Shown here: positions 34,234 to 42,541 of the stretch, one piece after another | How positions within the stretch are numbered: the stretch's first letter is position 1 | How the letters are laid out: each line of letters opens with the position of its first letter | Source: JAJDIA01 sp031555735 | Lineage (GTDB): Bacteria > Bacteroidota > Bacteroidia > Bacteroidales > Tannerellaceae | NCBI GenBank assembly: GCA_031555735.1 | Contig: JAVBUE010000030.1 | Coordinates: forward strand, 1-64,000 | Reading direction: 5' to 3' | Length of the DNA: 64,000 bases | Notes under the pieces: model-generated | Told to the model about the DNA's origin: nothing | The model's input: the letters and a program-made list of their open reading frames with translations, nothing else | The model's database searches: none | Translations under genes and position numbers: made by a program

Positions 34234-35754
34234 ATGTTCAAAAATCATCCCAAAGGTCTGCTGGGTGCAGCGCTGTCCAATATGGGCGAACGTTTCGGAT
34301 TCTACATCATGATGGCTATCCTGCTGTTGTTCCTGAATAACAAATTCGGGTTTACCGGCTCACAAGGATCCCTAATCTATTCCGTTTTTTACGCCTCGAT
34401 CTACTTCCTGGCATTAGCCGGTGGAATCATTGCCGACAGGACGAAGAAGTATAAACAAACCATCCTGATCGGGCTGGTGCTGATGTCTGTCGGATATTTG
34501 TTACTCGCCATACCTACACCTACGCCGGTTGAGAACAAGGCGCTTATCATGTCGCTTACTTGTTTGGGGCTGTTCTCGATCGCTTTTGGTAATGGTTTAT
34601 TCAAAGGGAACCTGCAGGCCGTAGTCGGTCAGTTGTACGACGATCCGAAGTATGCCGACAAACGGGAGACCGGTTTCCAGATTTTCTATATGTTCATCAA
34701 CATAGGAGCGATGTTTGCTCCGTTGATGGCTGTGGGACTGCGTAACTGGTATGTGCAAAGCAAGGGCTTCCAGTTCAATGCCGACCTGCCCGCGTTGTGT
34801 AACCAGTTCCTCAGCGGCAATATCACGACCGAAGCTTCCGCCCGTTTTACCGAGCTGGCTGCACAGGTGGGAAACACGTCGGCCGACCTGACGGTGTTTG
34901 CCAAAGATTACCTGAATGTATTCATGACCGGATACCACTACTCCTTCGGTATCGCCATCTTCGCCATGTTGATCTCGCTGGTGATCTTCCTGAACAACAA
35001 GGCGAAATTGCCCGATCCGGGACTGAAAGTACAATCCAAACACGCGGCTGCCGAAGTGAAGATGGATGTGGCCGAGATCAGACAGCGCGTTTATGCCCTG
35101 TTCGCCGTTTTTGCCGTGGTGATCTTCTTCTGGTTCTCTTTCCACCAGAACGGGCAGACGCTGACCTTGTTTGCCAACGACTATACCCGCCTGTTGAAAC
35201 TTGACCTGGGCTTCACCACGCTGGAAGGCGCGGAGGTGTTCCAGGCATTCAATCCTTTCTTCGTGGTGTTCCTCACTCCGGTGGTGATCGCTTTCCTGGC
35301 CTGGCTTAAGGCAAGAGGTATCGAAATTTCGACACCGAAGAAGATCGCGATCGGTATGGGTATCGCCGCACTTGCTTTTGTTGTAATGACATTGGGCTCA
35401 CTCAGTTTGCCGACTGATGCTGAAAGAATAGCTATGGGTGGTCTGGACAATACCCTGCGTGTAACACCGTGGTTACTGATCGGAACCTATTTGATCCTCA
35501 CCATTGCCGAGCTCTTCATCAGCCCGCTGGGTATCGCGTTCGTGTCTAAGGTGGCTCCTCCCCATCTCCAGGGTATTATGCAGGGATGCTGGCTGAGCGC
35601 CACAGCACTGGGAAACCAATTGCTGTTTGTCGGTGTAATCCTGTACAACAGTATCCCCATCTGGGCTACATGGACGGTATTCGTAGTGGCCTGTCTCTTC
35701 TCCATGTCAGTCATGCTCTTCATGCTGAAATGGCTCGAACGGGTAGCGAAATAA
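34234..35754 (+). CDS. POT/PTR2 family peptide transporter
   Basis: A 506-residue MFS protein with about 14 membrane segments, typical of proton-coupled di- and tripeptide importers. Family motifs are NMGERFGFYIMMAILLLFL (the ERF of the first helix) and FQIFYMFINIGAMFAPL (PTR2 signature), with a hydrophilic central linker (KVQSKHAAAEVKMDVAEIRQ). The first Glu of the usual E-x-x-E-R-F is Asn-Met-Gly here, as in other Bacteroidetes members. It would feed amino acids to an asaccharolytic or mixed metabolism. Confidence 0.9.
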   Translation: MFKNHPKGLLGAALSNMGERFGFYIMMAILLLFLNNKFGFTGSQGSLIYSVFYASIYFLALAGGIIADRTKKYKQTILIGLVLMSVGYLLLAIPTPTPVENKALIMSLTCLGLFSIAFGNGLFKGNLQAVVGQLYDDPKYADKRETGFQIFYMFINIGAMFAPLMAVGLRNWYVQSKGFQFNADLPALCNQFLSGNITTEASARFTELAAQVGNTSADLTVFAKDYLNVFMTGYHYSFGIAIFAMLISLVIFLNNKAKLPDPGLKVQSKHAAAEVKMDVAEIRQRVYALFAVFAVVIFFWFSFHQNGQTLTLFANDYTRLLKLDLGFTTLEGAEVFQAFNPFFVVFLTPVVIAFLAWLKARGIEISTPKKIAIGMGIAALAFVVMTLGSLSLPTDAERIAMGGLDNTLRVTPWLLIGTYLILTIAELFISPLGIAFVSKVAPPHLQGIMQGCWLSATALGNQLLFVGVILYNSIPIWATWTVFVVACLFSMSVMLFMLKWLERVAK

Positions 35755-35772
35755 AAGGGTACTGAAGGCAGG

Positions 35773-36453
35773 CTAAGGCCTGCGAGCGGTTCGTATGGCT
35801 AACTGGTAGCCGGATTTGGGGATGGTTAGCAGTTGGATGTCCGGATCGACAGACATCATTTTGCGCAGCCTGGATATGTAATTATTCAGGCTGTGTTCAC
35901 TTCCTTTTCCTATCCACACTTCTTTTTCAATGCTTTTGCGCGTGACCGTTTGGTTCGTAAAGGCGATGAGCAATCTCAGGAGTTTGCACTCGAGGAGGGT
36001 TAATTGGGTGATCACGGTATCTCCTTTCAGCAAGAGGTTTTTCCGGATCTGAAGGGTTAGGGAGCCGAAGTCGATGTGGTCGCTGGTCAGGGGGGATGCG
36101 TGGCGGTTGATATATGCGATCAACTCTACAATATCAATCGGTTTTTTCAGGTAGGCAGTTCCTCCGGCATTGATAGCTTTCGCCGCCACCTCGCCGTCCA
36201 CATGGGAAGAGATGAACAGGATCGGGACATCCGATACGATCGTCTTGAGTTGAGGCACGATTTCGATGCCGTTCTTATCTCCGATTTCCACATCCAGGAT
36301 AATGATATCCGGACATACTTCCATAGCCACATCCTGGATCGCAGCCAGGGAGTTCTGGTAATGGATGACGAAACCCGACTCCTCCAGTGCCATTGTAACG
36401 ATTCTGCCTAAGACCAGATCGTCGTCCACAAACAATACCTTGATTTTATTCAT
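35773..36453 (-). CDS. OmpR-type response regulator
   Basis: A 226-residue regulator: receiver domain (VLFVDDDLVLGRI, phosphoacceptor Asp in IIILDVEIGDKNG, conserved Lys in YLKKPID) and winged-helix output domain ending in LLTIPKSGYQLAI. It lies 12 bp after its histidine kinase, so the pair forms a two-component system like RprXY of Bacteroides. The end is convergent with the transporter gene; a small GC hairpin (35768-35783) covers the stop. Confidence 0.92.
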   Translation of the reverse strand: MNKIKVLFVDDDLVLGRIVTMALEESGFVIHYQNSLAAIQDVAMEVCPDIIILDVEIGDKNGIEIVPQLKTIVSDVPILFISSHVDGEVAAKAINAGGTAYLKKPIDIVELIAYINRHASPLTSDHIDFGSLTLQIRKNLLLKGDTVITQLTLLECKLLRLLIAFTNQTVTRKSIEKEVWIGKGSEHSLNNYISRLRKMMSVDPDIQLLTIPKSGYQLAIRTARRP

Positions 36454-36465
36454 CTGATGCTGTTT

Positions 36466-37848
36466 TTAGGTGATGAGCGGAAGACGGAGGGTGATGATAC
36501 TTCCCTGGTTTTCAGTACTCTTTATCTGAATAGTCCCTCCATGTGCCTGTATGATATTCCGGGATTGCGCCAGCCCGATCCCGTATCCTTTCTGATCGCG
36601 ATCGCCCCGGGGCACCTGGTAGAACGGAGTGAATAACTTCCGTTGGTATTTCCGGGGGATACCCCAGCCGGTGTCTTTTACCGATACCTCCACTGTATGC
36701 TCCTGCTGCTCCAGGGTGATGGTGATGGCCACGCCGTCGTCCGAATATTTCAACGCGTTTTCCAGCAGGTTGCGGATCACGTTTTCGATATATATCGGGT
36801 CGGCATGGACAACCGTTGAAGCGGGCAACCGGTTGATCACTTCAAGGGTATGCTGCTTTGTGTGATATACCGTCGATAATTCTCTGTCCACGCATCCGAC
36901 GATTTGCGGCAGGTCGATCTCTGACTTGACCAGTACAATCCGTTGCTTTTCCTTCCGGGCTGTCGTCAGGAGTGATTCAACTTGGCTGGACAAACGTTTC
37001 AGGCCGGCCCGGCTTTCGGCAATCAGCGTTTTCAGCCTGGCATCCTGTTCGATGGGCTCCATCCAACCCAGGAGGGTGATCATGCTATTCAACGGCGATT
37101 TGAGGTCGTGTATGATTCCGTTCACATTGACTTCTCTTTTCAGCAGTAATTGGTCTCTTTTCCGGATGCCCGTCATCTGGTACAGCAGGCAAGCCAGCAC
37201 AATACCGATCATGCCGGCGGAAAGCGCCAGGGAAACGAATTGTTGTTTGATGAATTGGCTGCGCGGGATATCCGCTTTCAATTGCACGTATTGCAATCCC
37301 TTGGTACCAATTGGCAAAAGGGCAGAGGCATATTCCGGATTTCTGCTTTTCAAGGCTCCGCTCGAATCGGTAACCGTTTTGTGTTTTCCATAGAGCAAAA
37401 TCGTGTGTGCGTAAGGCTTCTCCGACAGGTCCATGAAAAGGCTGTCTAAGGCATGCAGGTCGATCGGGAATTTTTTAAACAACGCCCTGTCCTGGGTTAA
37501 CTGTCGCTCAATTTCTTCATTTGTCCTTCCAATACCTGCTTTCCGGGCTTCATCTACATTGATGGTATCGCCGGGTTGGGTGATTTTTATGAGGCTGTCT
37601 CTTTCCTGGGGGGACATGTCTTCCAACCACCTCATATACAACTTTTCCTGCCAGGGTGTATAATCCGGAAAGGTGTTGATCCGATGATTCCGCAGGGATA
37701 ATTCCCGGCTTATCGATGTCCGGAACAACTCTTCCAGGTCAACGGATACTCTGTAGATATACTCTTCATACAGCCTGTTTATATAGCCTGCCTGCAACCC
37801 GATCAGTGCGATAGCGGCGATGATGGTGATGATGTGGTATTTCTTCAT
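36466..37848 (-). CDS. sensor histidine kinase
   Basis: A 460-residue membrane kinase. Two segments (residues 5-25 and ~205-225) enclose a periplasmic sensor of about 180 residues. The kinase core has the H-box GIIHDLKSPLNSMI, N-box VIRNLLENALKYS, and G-boxes DTGWGIP and GYGIGLA. Its promoter (TTG, 19 bp, TAGATTTG) ends only 4 bp before the ATG, suggesting a leaderless message. It is divergent from the small peptide and protease cassette, which it might control (inference). Confidence 0.93.
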   Translation of the reverse strand: MKKYHIITIIAAIALIGLQAGYINRLYEEYIYRVSVDLEELFRTSISRELSLRNHRINTFPDYTPWQEKLYMRWLEDMSPQERDSLIKITQPGDTINVDEARKAGIGRTNEEIERQLTQDRALFKKFPIDLHALDSLFMDLSEKPYAHTILLYGKHKTVTDSSGALKSRNPEYASALLPIGTKGLQYVQLKADIPRSQFIKQQFVSLALSAGMIGIVLACLLYQMTGIRKRDQLLLKREVNVNGIIHDLKSPLNSMITLLGWMEPIEQDARLKTLIAESRAGLKRLSSQVESLLTTARKEKQRIVLVKSEIDLPQIVGCVDRELSTVYHTKQHTLEVINRLPASTVVHADPIYIENVIRNLLENALKYSDDGVAITITLEQQEHTVEVSVKDTGWGIPRKYQRKLFTPFYQVPRGDRDQKGYGIGLAQSRNIIQAHGGTIQIKSTENQGSIITLRLPLIT

Positions 37849-37852
37849 GCGG

Positions 37853-37882
37853 CAAATCTACACTTTTCCCGTAAAAAAACAA
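37853..37882 (-). promoter_or_regulatory. promoter directly abutting the histidine kinase start
   Basis: On the minus strand a TTG core at 37880-37882, a 19-bp spacer and TAGATTTG at 37853-37860. Only 4 bp separate the -7 box from the ATG, so transcription should begin at or near the start codon. Confidence 0.6.
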
Positions 37883-37980
37883 CAATCTAATTGAATTATT
37901 AGATAAATATTATATTTCTGTTATAAATGCATCCAAAAGAACGGTGTTACTTTGTAGAAACTTTAAAAATAATCACTGAT

Positions 37981-38100
37981 ATGGAAAATAAAAAAATCAA
38001 ACGGTTATCCGATGCCGAAATGGCTAAACTAAAAGGAAAAGGTGTTGGACGCTGGGTGTATGAAGATGGAAAGTGGGTTTGGAAAGAGGATACTCGTTGA
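37981..38100 (+). CDS. 39-residue peptide with a GG-type leader
   Basis: A short gene encoding MENKKIKRLSDAEMAKLKGKG followed by the Trp-rich tail VGRWVYEDGKWVWKEDTR. The first part looks like the LSxxEM-x-x-[IVL]-x-G-G leader of Bacteroidetes secreted peptides, with GKG instead of GG. The tail has three Trp and a G-x-W-V-x-x-D-G-x-W-V repeat. It is 8 bp before a DUF1573 gene and upstream of the C10 protease remains. No peptidase-containing ABC exporter is in the window. Function (signal, bacteriocin-like or other) is unknown. Confidence 0.65.
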   Translation: MENKKIKRLSDAEMAKLKGKGVGRWVYEDGKWVWKEDTR

Positions 38101-38108
38101 GTAAAATC

Positions 38109-38408
38109 ATGAAAAAGCGTTTGGTTGTTTTCTGTCTGTTGGCATTTGCCCATTCCTGGCATATGAAGGGGGATGGGGAAGCATTCATGGCATTTAAGAC
38201 AACAAAATATGAACTTGGAAGCATTGATGCGGCAAAAGATTCGGTGATCACGGTGAAGTGCCTGTTTACGAATACCGGCAACAGCCCGTTAACCGTGACA
38301 AATGTAAAAACATCGTGCGATTGCACGGCATCCAAATGGTCTCGTACAGCCGTCAAAGCCGGAGGGGAAGGTATGGAGCTGAGCGGCGAAGTCAAACCGG
38401 CGGAATAA
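38109..38408 (+). CDS. short DUF1573 protein, probably truncated
   Basis: A 99-residue exported protein (signal MKKRLVVFCLLAFAHSW) with the core of DUF1573, an Ig-like domain: KYELGSIDAAKDSVITVKCLFTNTGNSPLTVTNVKTSCDCT, where family members have SCGCT. The usual last strands are missing: the frame ends right after ELSGEVKPAE, and a run of 20-odd further residues is open in the next frame. It may be a truncated gene or a compact variant. Confidence 0.65.
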   Translation: MKKRLVVFCLLAFAHSWHMKGDGEAFMAFKTTKYELGSIDAAKDSVITVKCLFTNTGNSPLTVTNVKTSCDCTASKWSRTAVKAGGEGMELSGEVKPAE

Positions 38409-38477
38409 GAAAGGAGAGGAAATACCCGCCAAGAATGTGTGAAATGATTCTCAATAAAAAGCTAAATTAGATAAGTT

Positions 38478-39713
38478 ATGAAAAAACATTATTTATTTCT
38501 AATCAGTTTTGCCTTCTTGGGTATGTTGGGCTGTCAGGACAACCTGAATATGCCGGAAGAAAGCAACGAAGAGGCTGTTGCCGGCTTTATCGTATCCCAA
38601 AACGAGGCCAGGACGATAGCTGAGGGAATGCTTCTGCCTTTTGAGGATACAGCCACAAAGAGCAAGAGTAAAAAAGTGAAGTCTGCCAAATCGATCAATC
38701 GTGGTGCAAAAGATCCCTATTTCCATATTATCAATTTTGACGAGGGCGGTTTTGTGATCGTCTCGGGAGATAAGCGGGTGGCGCCCCTTATGGCTTATTC
38801 GGAAGAAGGAAGCTTCTCTTTCGACGAAACCGCCTATCCCGAAGGGCTTTGTTTGTGGATGGATAATGCCGTGGATTCAATCACCGGCCTCCGGAAAAGA
38901 AATGCAGCTCAAGATGAGGTGACGAAAGTACTATGAGATAACTGGGATAAGAAAGCAATGACAAAGGCTATCACGCCACCTCCAGGCCCGGATCCGATTG
39001 CAACTGCAATGTGTGAAGGCAATGGGCATGGTACATATTATCCGAATTACGAAGTGATAAGGTATGGCCCTTATTTGCAAACCACATGGCATAATATAGA
39101 TGGATACAACGATGCTTTGCCATTTGAAGGATGTAGTTCTACCATTAATCAAAAACTCCCTCATAGTCGTGCGACTATTGCTGCTGGTCAATTAATGAAG
39201 TATTTTGGACGTCCCACATCTATCAGTTGATCAAGTATGCCAAACAGTTCAGGTACATCTGCAACACAAACATTTCTGAAAAATCTCAGCGATAATATTG
39301 GTGTTTATCTGGATTGTGATGGTAGTATGTTCGCGATAGAAGATATTGCATATGCGTTGAAAAATAATTATGGATACTCTTATGCGCAAATCCAAAATTA
39401 TAATTCAGAAATTGCATGTTCTTATTTAGTTGCAGGGAGACCTTTTATTATGAGTGGAGATGCAGGTGGGGGATATAGTTTTGTGTGGGTGTGTGATGGC
39501 ATTGATTTGCTGTATGATTATTATTGTGTCAATACAATAGGTACTCAATATATATTTGATAAGGTTTTAAAAAGAAAATTTCTTCACTTCAATTGGGGAA
39601 CAGATGATGATTCAGTTGGGTATTATGAAGAAGGGTTTAGTAATTACTCTCCAATCAGAGGGTCGAATTATGGATATAATGGCAATTTAGTAACAATATT
39701 AGTTAAACCATAA
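38478..39713 (+). pseudogene. C10 (streptopain-like) peptidase gene with two Trp-to-stop changes
   Basis: One frame runs from the lipoprotein signal (MKKHYLFLISFAFLGMLGC) through a Spi-type propeptide (PYFHIINFDEGGFVIVSGDKRVAPLMAYSEEG) and a C10 catalytic domain (GPYLQTTWHNIDGYN ... LMKYFGRPTS ... LDCDGSMFAIEDIAYALKNNYGYS ... WVCDGID ... LHFNWGT). It is cut by TGA at 38934-38936 and 39228-39230. The family has Trp at the second (YNWSxMP) and probably the first. The catalytic Cys site reads PHSRATIA where PAGCVATA is expected (TGT to CGT), and the His before WVCDG is Phe. It is therefore both interrupted and catalytically dead. The second half is more AT-rich than its surroundings. Confidence 0.85.
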
Positions 39714-39724
39714 AATAAATAGAA

Positions 39725-40372
39725 ATGAAACATTTTATTTATGTAATTTTGGCCTTTGTGCTTATCTCGTCCTGTACAAAGGAGGAGGCTTTTGTTCAAG
39801 ATTTGACAGTGGGTCAGCCTACTAAATCTGATGAGAAAGAAAATCAACGAGATACGATGTGGTGTTTTTCTGGTTTCTATGATTATGCACATATTTTGTT
39901 TACTGATAAAAACAATGTCAGTGTATTTGATAAATCAGGTTATAATTGGAATGTAGATGATATAAAACAATCTTATCTGATTGATGGGAAGGAGGTTCCG
40001 TTGATCGAAAATGCTGAACCTTATATAGTAGATTATAGTGATATACGTTACTTTCCTAATTATATACGAAATGATTTTTTCAATCCAAAATGGGTTTACA
40101 TATTTAATGACAGCACCCAAAATGGGATTGAATTCGTGATCCGGATACTCAAATTTCCAGATCAATCCGTCGATACAATGACCTGGCAAGTGAAATCTTA
40201 TTATACAGACGGAAGGTATGGTACAATTGCTAATTATTATGCTAGTTTTAGTGTGTTAAAAATATGGTATAACAGTGAGGTGAGATTCGACTTTAAGAAC
40301 CATGCGCTCAATCCGGATGTATTTCCGGATGGAAGAAAAAAAGTGTATCATGATTTCCAGGTCATAAAGTAG
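39725..40372 (+). CDS. lipoprotein beside C10 peptidase remnants
   Basis: A 215-residue lipoprotein (MKHFIYVILAFVLISSC). The mature part is rich in Tyr, Asp and Asn with no recognised domain. It lies 11 bp after the C10 pseudogene, where C10 loci of Bacteroides often carry a small inhibitor-like lipoprotein; that role is inference. AT-rich. Its stop is followed in the same frame by the tail of another C10 domain, which raises the possibility that it was once fused or that a deletion joined the two. Confidence 0.65.
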   Translation: MKHFIYVILAFVLISSCTKEEAFVQDLTVGQPTKSDEKENQRDTMWCFSGFYDYAHILFTDKNNVSVFDKSGYNWNVDDIKQSYLIDGKEVPLIENAEPYIVDYSDIRYFPNYIRNDFFNPKWVYIFNDSTQNGIEFVIRILKFPDQSVDTMTWQVKSYYTDGRYGTIANYYASFSVLKIWYNSEVRFDFKNHALNPDVFPDGRKKVYHDFQVIK

Positions 40373-40537
40373 CTGCCGGGCAAGTATATTTTCGACAAAG
40401 TTATTGCGCAGCGGTATATGCATATGCTTTGGGGATGGTCCAATACTTCAGTAAACAGCTTTTATCAAGAAGGATATTTTAATGTAGCAGGAACTCATTT
40501 TAATAATAGCCTCCAAATTGTATTGGCTCATCCATAA
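40373..40537 (+). pseudogene. C-terminal fragment of a second C10 peptidase
   Basis: In the same frame as the preceding lipoprotein gene, past its TAG, the sequence reads LPGKYIFDKVIAQRYMHM, then LWGWSNTSVNSFYQEGYF and a tail ending LQIVLAHP. This matches the last ~50 residues of C10 peptidases (compare FDKVLKRKFLHFNWG and NLVTILVKP in the upstream copy). No start and no upstream half exist, so it is a remnant of a duplicated protease gene. Confidence 0.8.
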
Positions 40538-40583
40538 AATAGATCCCCCTCCGACACACTTTTTTTCTTGTATATATATATGT

Positions 40584-40618
40584 AGCCCGGGCAGATTCCG
40601 TCTGTCCGGGCTTGTTTA
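40584..40618 (+). terminator. terminator after the C10 cassette
   Basis: A 12-bp stem with one wobble (AGCCCGGGCAGA at 40584-40595 with TCTGTCCGGGCT at 40601-40612) is followed by TGTTTAT. It closes the plus-strand cassette opposite the end of the outer membrane protein gene. Confidence 0.75.
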
Positions 40619-40631
40619 TGGTGTGTTTCTA

Positions 40632-41543
40632 TCAGATATGCAGTTGCAATCCGATGGATACCGGTTGTATTTCCGGGCCTTTGTTGCTTTCGAAGAGGCT
40701 CATGGGGGAGTATTTGAGATAGAGGCCGATCCAGTCGTAGCCCGCCTGGAAGAGGAAGTCCATCGTTACCGGGCGGAGATTCATGCCGGTGTCCACCTTT
40801 TCTTTTTGTTTATGGCCTGCGGCATCCCGGAAGGATACGCGGGATGAGGAGGCCGTCTTGATCACCCCTACCACGCCGAGCGAGAGGAAGAAGCCGTCGT
40901 CGCATCGTTTCCGCGACTGCCATTCGAGCAGGAGAGGGAGGGTGAGGCTGGTGATGTTGAGCTTGGAGGATTGGTAGGTGATCCCTTCGGGAGCGGGCAC
41001 CAGCGAGGTGATGCCATCTACTTCCTGGAAACAGGCATTGGTGTCGATGCGATACCGGCTCCAGCGCATCCCGGCGCCGGTCACCACCGCCCAGTTGTGA
41101 TAGCGCGACAGGCGGAAACTGTGCTCGAAGACGTTGAGGTTGTATTCCAGCGAGTTGCCGCTGTCTAAAGAAACGCCGTTGATATCGTTGATATCCGTCC
41201 CGTCGGCGATATTGGCGAATCCCATGCCGAAGCCCGCCCAGTGTCCGGAGAATCCCCTGTTCCAGGAGGGAAGCGGGATGGTGATGGCATTGGCCGACCG
41301 CCGGCGTTCGAAGCTTTTCCCATCCTGGTAGTGTCCTTCGAATACAAGCTCGTCTTCCGCCAGTCCGTCGTTGTCTGTTATGTCATAGACTTTGACCTTC
41401 ATACGGTCGCCCTCTTCCCTGATCTCAATCCGTTTGCCTTCGATGGTGAGCGTGGTATCAGGTAATGCAGGTTCTATGGCTGCGGCCTGGCTTACGAAGG
41501 CGATGCAAAGCATGATGCAACAAAGTAACTTTTTCATTTTCAT
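40632..41543 (-). CDS. outer membrane beta-barrel protein
   Basis: A 303-residue exported protein (signal ending VSQAAA). A short N-terminal region (TIEGKRIEIREEGDRMKVKVYD) leads into a barrel of amphipathic strands with aromatic girdles, ending QPVSIGLQLHI with the aliphatic/aromatic pattern of small 8-10 strand barrels (outer membrane protein beta-barrel clan). It is the last gene of an operon sigma, anti-sigma, small exported protein, barrel, so it is probably an output of that envelope-response sigma factor. Confidence 0.78.
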   Translation of the reverse strand: MKMKKLLCCIMLCIAFVSQAAAIEPALPDTTLTIEGKRIEIREEGDRMKVKVYDITDNDGLAEDELVFEGHYQDGKSFERRRSANAITIPLPSWNRGFSGHWAGFGMGFANIADGTDINDINGVSLDSGNSLEYNLNVFEHSFRLSRYHNWAVVTGAGMRWSRYRIDTNACFQEVDGITSLVPAPEGITYQSSKLNITSLTLPLLLEWQSRKRCDDGFFLSLGVVGVIKTASSSRVSFRDAAGHKQKEKVDTGMNLRPVTMDFLFQAGYDWIGLYLKYSPMSLFESNKGPEIQPVSIGLQLHI

Positions 41544-41568
41544 ATGTTTTTGATGTTTATAAACAGGA

Positions 41569-42024
41569 TTATTGGGCGAAGAGGAGCGTGATGAGGTCGT
41601 CGCTGTCGAGATCCCCTTCGATATAGACCAGGGTGATCACCCCTTTCTTGCTCACTTTGAAGAGGATGAAGCGGTTGACGTCGGCATCCTTGCCGGGAAG
41701 TTGGTAATAGGCGGAGATGAGCCCTCCGTCGTCGGTCACTTCCTTGATCTTCCGCGCCCCTTTCTGATCCGCTTCAAGGCATTTGCGGATAAATTGCAGG
41801 GCTTCGGGATCGTCTTTGATGGTGATACTCCTGTAATGCTTCATGTTATAGGTCTCCAGCATTTCGTTGGAGAGCTCCACCATGGTGACGTTGCGTTTCC
41901 TGCCATAGCGGCTGAATACTTCCTGGATGCTCAGGTCTTTCTGGTTCTCTATGGCCTGTAGCTCTACCGGCAGCATGGCACCGATGATAAACAGGCATGC
42001 GAGTGTATATACGAACTTCTTCAT
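41569..42024 (-). CDS. small exported protein (DUF4252/DUF6108-like)
   Basis: A 151-residue protein with a signal peptide (LACLFIIGAMLPVELQA). The body (SIQEVFSRYGRKRNVTMVELSNEMLETYNMKHYRSI ... FILFKVSKKGVITLVYIEGDLDSDDLITLLF) resembles the DUF4252-type proteins that accompany ECF sigma operons in Bacteroidales; I am unsure which DUF number applies. It sits 12 bp after the anti-sigma gene. Confidence 0.65.
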   Translation of the reverse strand: MKKFVYTLACLFIIGAMLPVELQAIENQKDLSIQEVFSRYGRKRNVTMVELSNEMLETYNMKHYRSITIKDDPEALQFIRKCLEADQKGARKIKEVTDDGGLISAYYQLPGKDADVNRFILFKVSKKGVITLVYIEGDLDSDDLITLLFAQ

Positions 42025-42036
42025 ATTGTACAGCTA

Positions 42037-42537
42037 TTATTGATTGTCTTCGTTGAATAAGGATCCCAATTCTTTGAGTTGGTTTTTGATGAGCTCGTTG
42101 TCTTCCGTATGTTCCGCTTTCGGGAGATAGTCGCTTGCCGGTTCGGCCACGTCCTGGAGGGCATCGAAGGCCATTTTGCGCACCGTATGGATATCGGTAT
42201 AGCAGCGGCCGTTGATCACCACGTAGTTGCCCGCACAGAAACGCGGACTGGCGGGGTTGAACCAGTAGTTGAGCCCCAGCAAAAGCAACAGAGAGGCCGC
42301 CATACCCGACAAGGCAAGCACTATCCTGCGTGCCGGGTGCTGCTTCTTTATGGGCGCGGGCGTTTCCGCCTTTTCTTTGTCGGCAGCGATCTCCTGGTCG
42401 AAGTAGGCAAACAGCGGGCGATAGGCTTCGCAGGCCGGCGGAACCTGTCCGTTGGCGAAGCAGGAGCGGAGCTGCTGTTCTTCGGCGGCAGAGGTTTCCC
42501 CCTCAAAGTATTTCGTAAGTAATGCTTCTATATTCAT
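42037..42537 (-). CDS. anti-sigma factor-like membrane protein
   Basis: A 166-residue protein: a cytoplasmic helical domain of about 60 residues (LLTKYFEGETSAAEEQQLRSCF, as in FecR-like or zinc-less anti-sigma factors), one membrane segment (IVLALSGMAASLLLLLGL) and a short periplasmic tail. It begins 4 bp after the ECF sigma gene, the usual order for a cognate anti-sigma factor. Confidence 0.8.
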   Translation of the reverse strand: MNIEALLTKYFEGETSAAEEQQLRSCFANGQVPPACEAYRPLFAYFDQEIAADKEKAETPAPIKKQHPARRIVLALSGMAASLLLLLGLNYWFNPASPRFCAGNYVVINGRCYTDIHTVRKMAFDALQDVAEPASDYLPKAEHTEDNELIKNQLKELGSLFNEDNQ

Positions 42538-42541
42538 CTTT

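Noticed and set aside
38478..39713. UGA read as tryptophan, because stops in the C10 gene are TGA at a Trp site
   Set aside because: TGA ends many intact genes here (for example the Fic gene and ribD), Trp is encoded by TGG throughout, including in this gene, and the catalytic residues are also lost. Nonsense mutation is simpler.
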